From positions 62,001 through 126,000 of the forward strand of contig NZ_LBMW01000013.1 of the NCBI RefSeq assembly GCF_026168105.1: a stretch of DNA of 64,000 nucleotides, read 5' to 3'. Of this stretch, positions 44,798-53,944 are shown in pieces. The DNA is from Streptomyces hygroscopicus. GTDB lineage: Bacteria; Actinomycetota; Actinomycetes; Streptomycetales; Streptomycetaceae. Numbering within the stretch: the stretch's first letter is position 1; each line of letters opens with the position of its first letter. The translations under genes and the position numbers were made by a program. The notes below the pieces were generated by a model, which worked only from the letters and a program-made list of their open reading frames with translations, was not told the DNA's origin and did not search any database.

Positions 44798-45319
44798 TCA
44801 ACCTTCGGTGGTGGTACGCGCGTTCGCGGCCGAACGAGGGCTCGCGGGGGAACGCGCGGTGCGGGTCCGCGTGGGCATGGCCGCCCTGGCGGTGGTCGTG
44901 GTGGGGCTCCTGGCGGGGCGGGACCGGGGTGGTGGCTCGGTCCGGGCGGCGGCTTCGTCGACCAGTTCGCCGATCCGGGTACTGGCGCGGCGGCCCTCCA
45001 GATGCAGTCGGCCGACGTTGACCCGGTCCTGGGCGAGCAGGGTGAGGACGGCGCTGCGGCCCGCCGCGTACGTCGCCACATAGCCGTGGATGCCGCGCAC
45101 GAGCAGTTCCCGGAAGTCGCCCTGGCCCGTCGCGTCCGTCATCCGGAGCGCGACGCCCAGCGCGGCGGCGGTGAGCGCGGCGATGCTCTCCGGCTCCACG
45201 CCCGGGGCGTCCTGGGCGAGGACGAGGCCGTCGACGCTGGCTGCGAGGGCACCGGTCAGCTGGGGGATGCGGGCTCTCAGGCGGCGGAGTTCGTCAAGGA
45301 CCTCGGGCTCCGCGTCCAT
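44798..45319 (-). CDS. Roadblock/LC7-like protein with Arg/Thr-rich tail (operon gene 3)
   Basis: 173 residues from ATG 45319 (GAGGAG 7 nt upstream). The first 120 residues follow the Roadblock pattern (LRARIPQLTGALAASVDGLVLA, SIAALTAAALGVALRMTD, and VATYAAGRSAVLTLLAQDRVNVGRLHLEGR). The last 45 residues are Arg/Thr/Ala/Pro-rich and probably disordered (RSPTTTTARAAMPTRTRTAR). It probably forms a heterodimer with one of the neighbouring Roadblock proteins. It follows the DUF4388-like gene by 40 nt. Confidence 0.78.
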   Translation of the reverse strand: MDAEPEVLDELRRLRARIPQLTGALAASVDGLVLAQDAPGVEPESIAALTAAALGVALRMTDATGQGDFRELLVRGIHGYVATYAAGRSAVLTLLAQDRVNVGRLHLEGRRASTRIGELVDEAAARTEPPPRSRPARSPTTTTARAAMPTRTRTARSPASPRSAANARTTTEG

Positions 45320-45359
45320 CAGGGGTCTCCTCTCGGCGGGGCGTTGCCTGTCGAGCCGG

Positions 45360-46193
45360 TCAAAGGGCCTCCAGCGCATCCCTCAGCCTTTTCAGCAACG
45401 TGATGTGGGGGTCGGTGAAGAGCGGAAACTCTTCGACGGGGACGGGTGTCGGGCTGCCGGGCGCGGGTCCGGCCGGGTCCGGCTCTGCCGCCCGCGGGGT
45501 CACGAACCCGGCGGCCGCCAGCCGGCGCACATCGACCAGCGTGTGGAAGGCCGGGCGGCCCAGCACACGCGAGATGTCCGTCGCCGTGCTCACCCCGTCG
45601 ATCCGGGCGAGCACCGCCTCCTGACGGGGCGCGACCGTCGCGCCAGGAGGCCGGTCGGCGCGGACGAGGGGGGCCTCGTCCGCCGCCGGATCGGGCCAGA
45701 TGCCGTGCAGGAGTTCGCGGCGCCGCACCGTTTCGCGCTCCACCGCCGTGACCGGTACGGGGCGGACGGGGCCCAGCCAATGGGGCTCGCCGTACCGGAA
45801 GCGGGCGGGGGCGCTGCTCGGGCCGAGGACGAAGTACGCCGCGTCGTACAGCGCCCCCAGATGGCACAGCTCCAGCGCGCCCTGGCTGATCCGGCCGCTG
45901 TCGACGAGGAACCGTCCCACCAGCCGTCTCGCCCCGGCCTGTGCGACCGCCTCCCGCCAGCCGTCCTCGTCGAGCGCGCCGCGCGCAATGAGCAGGACGT
46001 CGAGGCCGGGGGTCGCGGGACTCTCGGCGTACATCACCTGGCCGTCGGACAGGTACAGCATGCCGCCCTCGCGCATCAGCACTCCGGTGGCCCGTTCGGC
46101 GGCGAGTCGGCTGAGCATGGGGGAGAGGCCGCCGCTCGGGATCTGCGTCCGCAGCCGCGTGGGCAACGGGGGAGGCATTCTCACCGTCGTCAT
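45360..46193 (-). CDS. DUF4388-like regulator (operon gene 2)
   Basis: 277 residues. Residues 15-125 resemble DUF4388/PATAN-type domains (GGLSPMLSRLAAERATGVLM, GGMLYLSDGQVMYAESP, GLDVLLIARGALDEDGW, GRFLVDSGRISQGALELC), which occur in regulators of gliding and two-component outputs. The C-terminal part includes a winged-helix-like stretch (EAVLARIDGVSTATDISRVL, FHTLVDVRRLAAAGFVTP). ATG 46193 overlaps the stop of the preceding Roadblock gene by 4 nt. Combining a DUF4388-like protein with Roadblock partners suggests a signalling module, possibly GTPase-linked elsewhere in the genome (inference). Confidence 0.72.
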   Translation of the reverse strand: MTTVRMPPPLPTRLRTQIPSGGLSPMLSRLAAERATGVLMREGGMLYLSDGQVMYAESPATPGLDVLLIARGALDEDGWREAVAQAGARRLVGRFLVDSGRISQGALELCHLGALYDAAYFVLGPSSAPARFRYGEPHWLGPVRPVPVTAVERETVRRRELLHGIWPDPAADEAPLVRADRPPGATVAPRQEAVLARIDGVSTATDISRVLGRPAFHTLVDVRRLAAAGFVTPRAAEPDPAGPAPGSPTPVPVEEFPLFTDPHITLLKRLRDALEAL

Positions 46194-46588
46194 CCCAGCA
46201 CCAGCCGTCCGGCCATCTCACCGAGCCGGATGCGGGCCAGGGCGAGGTTGCCCTCCGAGCGGGCCAGCCACAGATGCAGGAAGACGCTGCTGTCGAAGGT
46301 CGTCGGGACGAACCGGAGCAGGTGGTAGCTGTCCCGGTTGGCGATGATCAGGTCCTCGACCGGGCACATCCCGTCGAACCAGCCGGTGTCCTCCTCGGGG
46401 GCGAACGCGCGGTGCTCGGCGGCCAGCCGGGCCAGTTCGGCCGCCTCCGCCGCGGTCGTCTCGTGGTCACCGCCGGGCGAGTCCCCGACCGTGCCCAGGG
46501 CGAGCCCGCTGGTCCAGTCGACCACCGCGGCACCCCGGGCACCGGGCAGTTGCATGGCTTCCAGCAGGCACTCGTCGATTCCGGGCAC
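46190..46588 (-). CDS. Roadblock/LC7 domain protein (operon gene 1)
   Basis: 132 residues from GTG 46588 (GGGAGGGGAG 6 nt upstream); a longer frame from 46699 has no RBS. Roadblock features are CLLEAMQLPGARGAAVVDW, TSGLALGTVGDS, VEDLIIANRDSYHLLRFVP and SVFLHLWLARSEGNLALARI. It is a close relative of 44407-44781 (shared TSGLALGT/TSGMALGT and SYHLLRF/QYHLIRL). First gene of the operon. The promoter probably lies in 46589-46730, where TTGACC is present on the minus strand without a clear -10. Confidence 0.85.
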   Translation of the reverse strand: MPGIDECLLEAMQLPGARGAAVVDWTSGLALGTVGDSPGGDHETTAAEAAELARLAAEHRAFAPEEDTGWFDGMCPVEDLIIANRDSYHLLRFVPTTFDSSVFLHLWLARSEGNLALARIRLGEMAGRLVLG

Positions 46589-46950
46589 CGTGGGCTCCCC
46601 TCCCGTCCTCAGGTACGGCTGAGTGACGTTGACGCTACGCAACGTGTGCGCGAGGGGTGAGTGTTCCGGCATTTTCCGGTGGAACATGCGCCGGTTCACT
46701 AGAGTGGGTCAACTGGCCGCATTTACCGGCGCGTTGGCGAATATGGTGACGTGCGGGGCTGACCTGCGGCTATGCGGGCGGTGTGCGGGTGGGAGGCGGG
46801 GGGTGCGCCCGGGAGGAGCGCGAACCTTTACGAGCGCCCCGAAGGTTTCCGCGCGCCCCGAGTGGTTTCCACGCGCCCGGGGCTCTCCGGGCTCCCCGGG
46901 TTTCCGGGCGTCCCGCGAGCGCGCCGGACGCGGTTCTTCCGGGAGCGGTC
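46589..46950. other. Intergenic region between the Roadblock operon and the decarboxylase
   Basis: 362 bases with no supported gene. The right part has short near-repeats (TTTCCGCGCGCCCC and TTTCCACGCGCCCG) and CCCGGG palindromes that may terminate the decarboxylase transcript. The left part should carry the Roadblock promoter. Confidence 0.5.
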
Positions 46951-48372
46951 TCAGAGACCGGTCAGTGCGTCGCGGTGGCCCGCGCCGGACTCCGCCACGA
47001 TCTCCTCGACGGTCTGCGGCTGTCGTACGACCGCGAACCGCATCCCTCCGCCCTGGCCCGGCGCGTAGCCGTACACACCTGGCCGGGCAAGGGAGTTGTA
47101 GGCGTAGTGGTGCGCGAAGTAGTACGCCCCGGTGTCCAGCGCCGCCGCGTAGTCACCCTGCTCGAGCAGCGGCAGTGCCTGTCCCTCCGCCAGCAGGTCG
47201 CCCGCGAAGCACGCCGGGCCCGCCACGTCCTGCACCACATCGGGCCCCTCCTTCGGGCGCCCCTTCGCGTCGTACGCCGCGATCCGCAGCGGCCAGGACG
47301 CCGGCGCGTACACCGTGCGGGCCGCGATCTGCACGCCCGCGTGGGTGACCGCGACGGCCCGGCCGCCCGCGCGCTTCGTGTACTCCACCCGCGCCACCAC
47401 GGTCCCGTGCTTGGCCAGCAGGGACCTCCCGAACTCCGTCACCAGCCCGTACCGCCCGCCGAACAGCCCCGGCACCGCCTCCGCCAGCACCTGTGCGTAC
47501 TGGGCGTACGTCGGCGTCGTCACGTCCGAGCCGAAGTTGACCGGCAGCCCGCCTCCGATGTCGATCGTGTCGATCTGCTGCCGCCCCACCCGTCGGTTGA
47601 TCTCCTCGGCGAGCGCGTGGCACTCCGCGACGCCCCGCGCCATCAGCGACAGCGGGACCCCCTGGGAACCGGAGTGCGCGTGCAGCCGGGTCAGCCAGGG
47701 CCGGTCGGCGTAGGCGCGAACCAGCCACTCGCGCGCCCCCTCGTCGCGTAGTGCCACCCCGAACTTGGAGGTGGCCGTGGCCGTGGACAGGGCCCCGATC
47801 GCACCGGCCCCAAGCTGCGGATTCACCCGTATCCCGAGCGGGGAGGACGTCTTCGTCGTGCGTACGAGGGCGTCGATCCGCTCCAGCTCCTGCGGATTGT
47901 CCGCGTTCACCGCGATGCCGAGCGCCAGGGCCTCCCGCAGCTCCGCCGGGGTCTTGGCGGGCGAGTCCAGCACGGTGCGCTCCGGCGCCACTCCGGCCGC
48001 CCGCGCCAGCGCCAGCTCCCCGGGGCTCGCCACCTCCGCACCGATGCCCGCCTCCCGCAGCAGCCGCAGCACCGGTACGAGCGGGGTCGCCTTGACCGCG
48101 AAGGCGTGCAGAACCGGGGTGCCGGGCCGGACCACCGCGTCGAAGGCCGCCCGCAGCGCCGCCGCCGAGTCGCGGATGCCCACGACGTCCAGAAGGCCGA
48201 CGAGGGGAGCGTCCGGTGCCAGCAGCCCTCGCTCGACGGCGCCCCGCACGGCCTCGTCCCGGCGTGCCACCCGCTCGGGGTCGGCGGAGCGCCCTTCCCG
48301 GCCCTCGCGTCCGGTCCCGGTGTCCCTCGCGTCCACAGCGTTCCTCGTCCCCGTCTCGCCGTCCGCGGTCAT
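46951..48372 (-). CDS. PLP-dependent decarboxylase, diaminopimelate decarboxylase-like
   Basis: About 473 residues from ATG 48372; a GTG 51 nt downstream with GAGG spacing is another possible start. A fold type III (alanine-racemase-like) decarboxylase: PLP Lys in HAFAVKATPL, ASPGELALARAAGV, RVNPQLGAG, HSGSQG, IDIGGGLPV and the C-terminal catalytic GPACFAGDLL, then DTGAYYFAHHYAYNSL. It is related to LysA/ornithine/arginine decarboxylases. The true lysA usually sits near hom/thr genes in Streptomyces, so this may be a second, differently specific enzyme. It is divergent from hutU and shares its control region. Confidence 0.82.
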   Translation of the reverse strand: MTADGETGTRNAVDARDTGTGREGREGRSADPERVARRDEAVRGAVERGLLAPDAPLVGLLDVVGIRDSAAALRAAFDAVVRPGTPVLHAFAVKATPLVPVLRLLREAGIGAEVASPGELALARAAGVAPERTVLDSPAKTPAELREALALGIAVNADNPQELERIDALVRTTKTSSPLGIRVNPQLGAGAIGALSTATATSKFGVALRDEGAREWLVRAYADRPWLTRLHAHSGSQGVPLSLMARGVAECHALAEEINRRVGRQQIDTIDIGGGLPVNFGSDVTTPTYAQYAQVLAEAVPGLFGGRYGLVTEFGRSLLAKHGTVVARVEYTKRAGGRAVAVTHAGVQIAARTVYAPASWPLRIAAYDAKGRPKEGPDVVQDVAGPACFAGDLLAEGQALPLLEQGDYAAALDTGAYYFAHHYAYNSLARPGVYGYAPGQGGGMRFAVVRQPQTVEEIVAESGAGHRDALTGL

Positions 48373-48420
48373 GTCTCCAGCCAAACACCCCGGCCGTCGC
48401 CACGCTGGCGCAAGAACGTA

Positions 48421-48449
48421 TTGACTAGTTCTATTCAGAGAGTCAGGAT
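48421..48449 (+). promoter_or_regulatory. Putative promoter and dyad upstream of the hut operon
   Basis: TTGACT (48421-48426), a 17-nt spacer and CAGGAT (48444-48449) fit the vegetative Streptomyces consensus (TTGACN, TAGGAT). The elements overlap an inverted pair TGACT/AGTCA (48422-48426 and 48441-48445), which could be an operator for a hut repressor. Confidence 0.6.
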
Positions 48450-48517
48450 GTGAATATCCAATGCAACAGTCCCGCGCGCCCCCCGGCCGCGTGCGGCCGT
48501 CCACCAGGAGGCAGACC

Positions 48518-50182
48518 ATGTCAGGACCCCGCCCCGTCCGAGCGCCGCGCGGCACGGAACTGAGCGCCCTGGGATGGCAGCAGGAGGCCGCCCTGCGGAT
48601 GCTGCAGAACAACCTCGACCCCGAGGTCGCCGAGCACCCCGACAAGCTCGTCGTCTACGGCGGCACCGGCAAGGCAGCCCGCGACTGGCGCTCCTTCGAC
48701 GCGATGGTCCGCACGCTGAGGACCCTCAAGCAGGACGAGACGATGCTCGTCCAGTCCGGCCGGCCCGTCGGCGTCATGCAGACCCACGAGTGGGCGCCGC
48801 GTGTCCTCATCGCCAACTCCAACCTGGTCGGCGACTGGGCCAACTGGGAGGAGTTCCGCCGCCTCGAGGCCCTCGGCCTGACCATGTACGGGCAGATGAC
48901 CGCCGGCTCCTGGATCTACATCGGCACCCAGGGCATCCTCCAGGGCACGTACGAGACGTTCGCCGCCGTCGCCGCGAAGAAGTTCGGCGGCTCCCTGGCC
49001 GGAACCATCACGCTCACGGCCGGACTCGGCGGCATGGGCGGCGCCCAGCCGCTCGCCGTCACGATGAACGACGGCGTCGCGATCTGTATCGACTGCGACC
49101 CGCGCGCCATCGAGCGGCGTATCGAGCACCGGTACCTGGATGTGAAGGCCGACTCCCTGGAGCATGCCCTCCAGCTGGCCGTCGAGGCACGCGATCAGCG
49201 CAAGCCGCTGTCCATCGGCGTCCTCGGCAACGCCGCGGAGGTCGTCCCGCAGCTCCTCGCGATGGGCGCCCCGATCGACATCGTCACCGACCAGACCTCG
49301 GCCCACGACCCGCTGTCCTACCTGCCGGTGGGCGTCGACTTCGAGGACATGGCCTCCGCCGCCGCCAAGGACCCGGCCGGCTTCACCACGCGCGCCCGCG
49401 AGTCGATGGCCCGGCACGTCGAGGCGATGGTCGGCTTCATGGACGCGGGCGCCGAGGTCTTCGACTACGGCAACTCGATCCGCGGGGAGGCCCAGCTCGC
49501 CGGGTACGACCGGGCGTTCGCGTTCCCCGGGTTCGTGCCCGCCTACATCCGGCCGCTGTTCTGCGAGGGCAAGGGCCCCTTCCGATGGGCGGCGCTGTCC
49601 GGCGACCCGGCCGACATCGCCAGGACGGACCGGGCGATCCTCGATCTGTTCCCCGAGAACGAGTCCCTCGCGCGCTGGATCAAGATGGCCGGCGAGCGCG
49701 TCCACTTCCAGGGTCTGCCCGCCCGTATCTGCTGGCTCGGCTACGGCGAGCGCGACAAAGCCGGTGAGCGTTTCAACGACATGGTGGCGAGCGGCGAGCT
49801 GTCCGCGCCGATCGTCATCGGCCGCGACCACCTCGACTGCGGGTCCGTTGCCTCGCCGTACCGCGAGACCGAGGCGATGCTCGACGGCTCGGACGCCATC
49901 GCGGACTGGCCGCTGCTCAACGCCATGGTGAACGTGGCGTCGGGTGCGTCCTGGGTGTCGATCCACCATGGTGGCGGGGTCGGTATGGGCCGCTCCATCC
50001 ACGCGGGCCAGGTGACGGTGGCCGACGGCACCAGGCTGGGGGGCGAGAAGATCCGCCGGGTGCTCACCAACGACCCCGGGATGGGCGTCATCCGGCATGT
50101 CGACGCCGGGTACGACATCGCGGAGTCCGTGGCCGAGGACCGGGGCGTGCGGGTTCCCATGCGCGAAGGTGACGACGCGTGA
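48518..50182 (+). CDS. hutU: Urocanate hydratase HutU
   Basis: 554 residues from ATG 48518 (AGGAGG 6 nt upstream). HutU converts urocanate to imidazolonepropionate using tightly bound NAD+ as an electrophile. Signatures are [61 protein letters not shown] with the NAD-binding glycines, the active-site Cys region RDHLDCGSV and [17 protein letters not shown]. First gene of a four-gene operon (hutU, M20 enzyme, hutF, hutI) with overlapping or closely spaced genes. Confidence 0.97.
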   Translation: MSGPRPVRAPRGTELSALGWQQEAALRMLQNNLDPEVAEHPDKLVVYGGTGKAARDWRSFDAMVRTLRTLKQDETMLVQSGRPVGVMQTHEWAPRVLIANSNLVGDWANWEEFRRLEALGLTMYGQMTAGSWIYIGTQGILQGTYETFAAVAAKKFGGSLAGTITLTAGLGGMGGAQPLAVTMNDGVAICIDCDPRAIERRIEHRYLDVKADSLEHALQLAVEARDQRKPLSIGVLGNAAEVVPQLLAMGAPIDIVTDQTSAHDPLSYLPVGVDFEDMASAAAKDPAGFTTRARESMARHVEAMVGFMDAGAEVFDYGNSIRGEAQLAGYDRAFAFPGFVPAYIRPLFCEGKGPFRWAALSGDPADIARTDRAILDLFPENESLARWIKMAGERVHFQGLPARICWLGYGERDKAGERFNDMVASGELSAPIVIGRDHLDCGSVASPYRETEAMLDGSDAIADWPLLNAMVNVASGASWVSIHHGGGVGMGRSIHAGQVTVADGTRLGGEKIRRVLTNDPGMGVIRHVDAGYDIAESVAEDRGVRVPMREGDDA

Positions 50183-51402
50183 CCTTCCACGAGATGTGGG
50201 CGGAGCTGCTGCCGATCGGCCGCAGCTCCGCCTCCGGCGGCTACCGCCGCTTCGCCTGGACCGCCGCCGATGCCGAGTGCCGTGCCTGGTTCGAGGCCCA
50301 GGCCCGGGCCCGCGGGCTGGCCTGCGAGGTCGACCGCAACGGCAACCAGTGGGCCTGGCTCGGAGATCCCGCCGAGGGGGACGCCGTGGTCACCGGATCC
50401 CATCTGGACTCGGTCCCGGACGGCGGCGCCTTCGACGGGCCCCTCGGGGTCGTGTCCTCCTTCGCCGCGCTCGACGAACTGCGGGCACGGGGCGCCGAGT
50501 TCGCCAAGCCCTTCGCCATCGTCAACTTCGGGGACGAGGAGGGCGCCCGGTTCGGGCTCGCCTGTGTCGGATCACGGCTGGCCGCCGGGCAGCTCACCCG
50601 CGAACAGGCGCACCGGCTGACCGACGGCGACGGCGTCACACTGGCGCGGGCGATGGAGGCCGCCGGGTACGACCCCGATGCCATCGGGCCCGATCCGGAG
50701 CGGCTCGGCCGCATCGGTGCGTTCGTCGAGCTGCACGTCGAACAGGGACGGGCCCTCGACCTCAGCGGTGACAGCGTGGGCGTCGCCAGCGCCATCTGGC
50801 CGCACGGGCGGTGGCGGTTCGACTTCCGGGGCGAGGCCAACCATGCGGGGACCACCCGGCTGGTCGACCGCCGGGACCCCATGCTGTCCTACGCCGAGAC
50901 CGTCCTCGCCGCCCGCCGCGAGGCCGAACTCGCCGGTGCCGTGGCCACCTTCGGCAAGATCGCAGTCGAGCCCAACGGCGTCAACGCCATCCCCTCCCTC
51001 GTCCGCGGCTGGCTCGACTCCCGCGCCGCCGACCAGGAGAGCCTGGACACCGTCGTCGGCGGGATCGAGAAGGCGGCCCGCGAGTACGCGGACAAGCACG
51101 GCATCGCCCTCGACGTCGTCCGGGAGTCCTTCACCCCCGTCGTCGAGTTCGATCACGCCCTGCGTGACGAACTGGCCCGTATCCTCGGCAGGGACGAGGA
51201 CCGCGGGCTGACCGTGCCCGTCCTGGGCACGGGGGCGGGACACGACGCCGGAATCCTCTCCGGCAGCATCCCGACCGCCATGCTGTTCGTGCGCAACCCC
51301 ACGGGCGTCTCGCACTCACCGGCCGAGTACGCCGCCGAGGACGACTGCCTGGCCGGAGTGACGGCGCTCGCCGACGTACTGGAAGGGCTGGTGTGCAGGT
51401 GA
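50179..51402 (+). CDS. M20 family amidohydrolase (allantoate-amidohydrolase-like), likely hut pathway
   Basis: 407 residues; GTG 50179 overlaps the hutU stop by 4 nt. M20 zinc hydrolase with [18 protein letters not shown] (His and bridging Asp), DEEGARFG (Glu ligand and catalytic Glu), [18 protein letters not shown] with the domain-swap dimer His, and [11 protein letters not shown]. By family it resembles allantoate or N-carbamoyl-amino-acid amidohydrolases, but no purine-degradation genes are near. Its position between hutU and hutF, with no hutG in the operon, suggests it removes the formyl group from N-formylglutamate, the last step of the formiminoglutamate-deiminase route (inference). 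Confidence 0.85.
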   Translation: MTFHEMWAELLPIGRSSASGGYRRFAWTAADAECRAWFEAQARARGLACEVDRNGNQWAWLGDPAEGDAVVTGSHLDSVPDGGAFDGPLGVVSSFAALDELRARGAEFAKPFAIVNFGDEEGARFGLACVGSRLAAGQLTREQAHRLTDGDGVTLARAMEAAGYDPDAIGPDPERLGRIGAFVELHVEQGRALDLSGDSVGVASAIWPHGRWRFDFRGEANHAGTTRLVDRRDPMLSYAETVLAARREAELAGAVATFGKIAVEPNGVNAIPSLVRGWLDSRAADQESLDTVVGGIEKAAREYADKHGIALDVVRESFTPVVEFDHALRDELARILGRDEDRGLTVPVLGTGAGHDAGILSGSIPTAMLFVRNPTGVSHSPAEYAAEDDCLAGVTALADVLEGLVCR

Positions 51403-52733
51403 CGCGGACGTACTGGCTGGAGCACGCCTGGCTGGACCCCGTCGTCGAGCCGGGCGTCGCCCTGGACGTGAGGGACGGGCGTATCACCGCCGTCCGCACG
51501 GGCGTCGACGCGCCGCCGCCCGGCGCCGAGGTCCTCCGCGGACTCACCCTTCCCGGCCTCGCCAACGCCCACTCGCACGCCTTCCACCGTGCCCTGCGCG
51601 GCACGGTGCAGGTCGGCTCCGGCACCTTCTGGACCTGGCGGGAGGTCATGTACTCCGTCGCCGAGGGACTGACCCCGGAGACCTACCACGCGCTCGCCCG
51701 CGCCGTGTACGCGGAGATGGCACTGGCCGGGGTCACGGCCGTCGGCGAGTTCCACTACGTCCACCACACTCCGGACGGCACCCCGTACGCCGACCCCAAC
51801 GCGATGGGCGAGGCCCTCATCGACGCCGCCGCCGAGGCCGGCATCCGTATCACCCTTCTCGACACCGCCTATCTCTCCTCCGGCTTCGGACAGCCGCCCA
51901 ACCCGCACCAGCTCCGGTTCTCCGACGGCACCGCGGACGCCTGGGCCGAACGCTGTTCAGTTCTCAAGGAACGGGATCACGCGCGGATCGGTGCGGCCGT
52001 CCACTCCGTACGGGCCGTGCCTGCGGATCAGTTGGCGACGGTGGCGCGCTGGGCCGAGGAGCGGCGAGCCCCGCTCCATGTGCACCTGTCCGAGCAGACG
52101 GCCGAGAACAGTGCGTGCCAGGAGGCCCACGGCTGCACCCCGACCCGCCTCCTCGCCGACCACGGCGTCCTCGGGCCACGCACCACCGGGGTACACAACA
52201 CGCACCTCACCGACGAGGACATCGCGCTGATCGGCTCCACCGCCACGGGCACCTGTATGTGCCCGACCACCGAGCGGGACCTCGCCGACGGCATCGGTCC
52301 GGCCGTCGCCCTGCAGGCCGCGGGTTCCCCGCTCTGTCTCGGCTCCGACAGCCACGCCGTCATCGACCTCCTCGAGGAGGCGCGCGCGATGGAGCTGAAC
52401 GAGCGGCTGCGCAGCCGCACACGCGGTCACTGGACGGCGGCGGCCCTGCTGCGGGCGGCCGGTGCCGACGGGCACGCGGCGCTGGGCTGGGCGGACGCGG
52501 GCGCCCTGGAACCGGGCGCGCTCGCCGACTTCACGACGATCGCGCTCGACTCGGTCAGGACCGCGGGGCCGCTGCCGCGGCTGGGCGCCGAGACCGCCGT
52601 ATTCGCCGCGACGGCAGCGGACGTGCGCCATACGGTCGTGGGCGGCCGGCACGTCGTACGCGACGGGGCGCACACGCTCGTACCGGATGTGCCACGGGCG
52701 CTGGCCGACGCCGTCGAAGCCCTGCGTGCCTGA
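51393..52733 (+). CDS. hutF: Formiminoglutamate deiminase HutF
   Basis: 446 residues from GTG 51393 (GGAAGGG 5 nt upstream); GTG 51399 would give a 4-nt overlap and is also possible. An amidohydrolase-superfamily enzyme converting N-formimino-L-glutamate to N-formyl-L-glutamate and ammonia. Metal ligands and motifs: [24 protein letters not shown], and [17 protein letters not shown] with the metal-binding Asp. It fits between hutI (which makes imidazolonepropionate into formiminoglutamate) and the deformylating enzyme. Its presence shows the five-enzyme hut branch (HutF-type) rather than direct HutG-type formimino hydrolysis. Confidence 0.92.
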   Translation: MQVTRTYWLEHAWLDPVVEPGVALDVRDGRITAVRTGVDAPPPGAEVLRGLTLPGLANAHSHAFHRALRGTVQVGSGTFWTWREVMYSVAEGLTPETYHALARAVYAEMALAGVTAVGEFHYVHHTPDGTPYADPNAMGEALIDAAAEAGIRITLLDTAYLSSGFGQPPNPHQLRFSDGTADAWAERCSVLKERDHARIGAAVHSVRAVPADQLATVARWAEERRAPLHVHLSEQTAENSACQEAHGCTPTRLLADHGVLGPRTTGVHNTHLTDEDIALIGSTATGTCMCPTTERDLADGIGPAVALQAAGSPLCLGSDSHAVIDLLEEARAMELNERLRSRTRGHWTAAALLRAAGADGHAALGWADAGALEPGALADFTTIALDSVRTAGPLPRLGAETAVFAATAADVRHTVVGGRHVVRDGAHTLVPDVPRALADAVEALRA

Positions 52734-52768
52734 CGTCCCTCCCCAGCCCGGCCACCCACGAGGAACCC

Positions 52769-53941
52769 ATGAGCAGCACGGTCATCACCAACATCGCCAG
52801 CCTAATCACCAACGACCCCTCCCTCGGTGACAGCTCCCCTCTCGGACTGATCCAGGACGCGGCCGTCGTCATCGACGGCGACCGCGTCGCCTGGACCGGT
52901 GAGTCCAGGAAAGCACCCCCCACTGACAACCGGGTCGACGTCGGCGGCCGGGCGGTGATCCCTGGCTTCGTCGACTCCCACTCGCACCTGGTCTTCGCGG
53001 GCGACCGCACCGAGGAGTTCAACGCCCGTATGTCCGGCCGCGGCTACTCGGCGGGCGGCATCCGTACAACGGTGGCGGCGACCCGGGCGGCGTCGGACGC
53101 GGAGCTGGAGGCGGGCCTCGTCCGCTACCTCGCGGAGGCCCTCCGCCAGGGCACCACCACCTTCGAGACCAAGTCCGGCTACGGCCTCACGGTCGAGGAC
53201 GAGGCGCGCGCCCTGCGCATCGCCTCCGCGCACACGGACGAGGTCACCTACCTCGGGGCCCACATCGTCTCCCCGGACTACGCCGGCGACCCTGCCGCGT
53301 ACGTCGCCCTGGTGACCGGCGAGATGCTCGACGCCTGCGCGCCGTACGCCCGGTGGATCGACGTCTTCTGCGAGAAGGGCGCCTTCGACGGCGACCAGGC
53401 CCGCGCCATCCTTACGGCAGGCAAGCAGAAGGGCCTGCACCCGCGCATCCACGCCAATCAGCTGTCGTACGGCCCCGGCGTGCAGCTCGCCGTCGAACTC
53501 GACGCGGCCAGCGCCGACCACTGCACGCATCTGACGGACGCCGATGTGGACGCGCTCGCCCACAGCCGCACCGTCGCCACCCTCCTGCCCGGCGCCGAGT
53601 TCTCGACCCGCGCCGCGTGGCCCGACGCCCGCCGCCTTCTGGACGCGGGTGTGACGGTGGCCCTGTCGACGGACTGCAACCCGGGCTCGTCCTTCACGTC
53701 CTCGGTGCCGTTCTGCATCGCGCTGGCCGTCCGGGACATGGGCATGACCCCGGACGAGGCGGTGTGGTCGGCCACGGCGGGCGGAGCCAGGGCCCTGCGC
53801 CGCACGGACATCGGCCGCCTCGGCCCGGGTGCGTACGCGGACCTGGCGGTTCTCGACGCCCCGAGCCATGTCCATCTGGCGTACCGGCCGGGGGTGCCCC
53901 TGGTGTCCCAGGTGTGGCGTCGGGGCCGTAAGGCCGTCTAG
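52769..53941 (+). CDS. hutI: Imidazolonepropionase HutI
   Basis: 390 residues from ATG 52769 (ACGAGGAA upstream, 36 nt after hutF). HutI opens imidazolone-5-propionate to N-formimino-L-glutamate. Motifs: [16 protein letters not shown] with the metal His pair, [41 protein letters not shown] with the third His, and [13 protein letters not shown] with the Asp ligand. It completes the operon. A membrane-fusion gene on the opposite strand ends only 3 bp away, so there is no room for a separate terminator. Confidence 0.97.
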   Translation: MSSTVITNIASLITNDPSLGDSSPLGLIQDAAVVIDGDRVAWTGESRKAPPTDNRVDVGGRAVIPGFVDSHSHLVFAGDRTEEFNARMSGRGYSAGGIRTTVAATRAASDAELEAGLVRYLAEALRQGTTTFETKSGYGLTVEDEARALRIASAHTDEVTYLGAHIVSPDYAGDPAAYVALVTGEMLDACAPYARWIDVFCEKGAFDGDQARAILTAGKQKGLHPRIHANQLSYGPGVQLAVELDAASADHCTHLTDADVDALAHSRTVATLLPGAEFSTRAAWPDARRLLDAGVTVALSTDCNPGSSFTSSVPFCIALAVRDMGMTPDEAVWSATAGGARALRRTDIGRLGPGAYADLAVLDAPSHVHLAYRPGVPLVSQVWRRGRKAV

Positions 53942-53944
53942 CCG

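Noticed and set aside
50179..51402. Allantoate degradation gene as primary reading of the M20 enzyme
   Set aside because: Sequence similarity allows it, but no purine-catabolism genes are near and it lies inside the hut operon by a 4-nt overlap.
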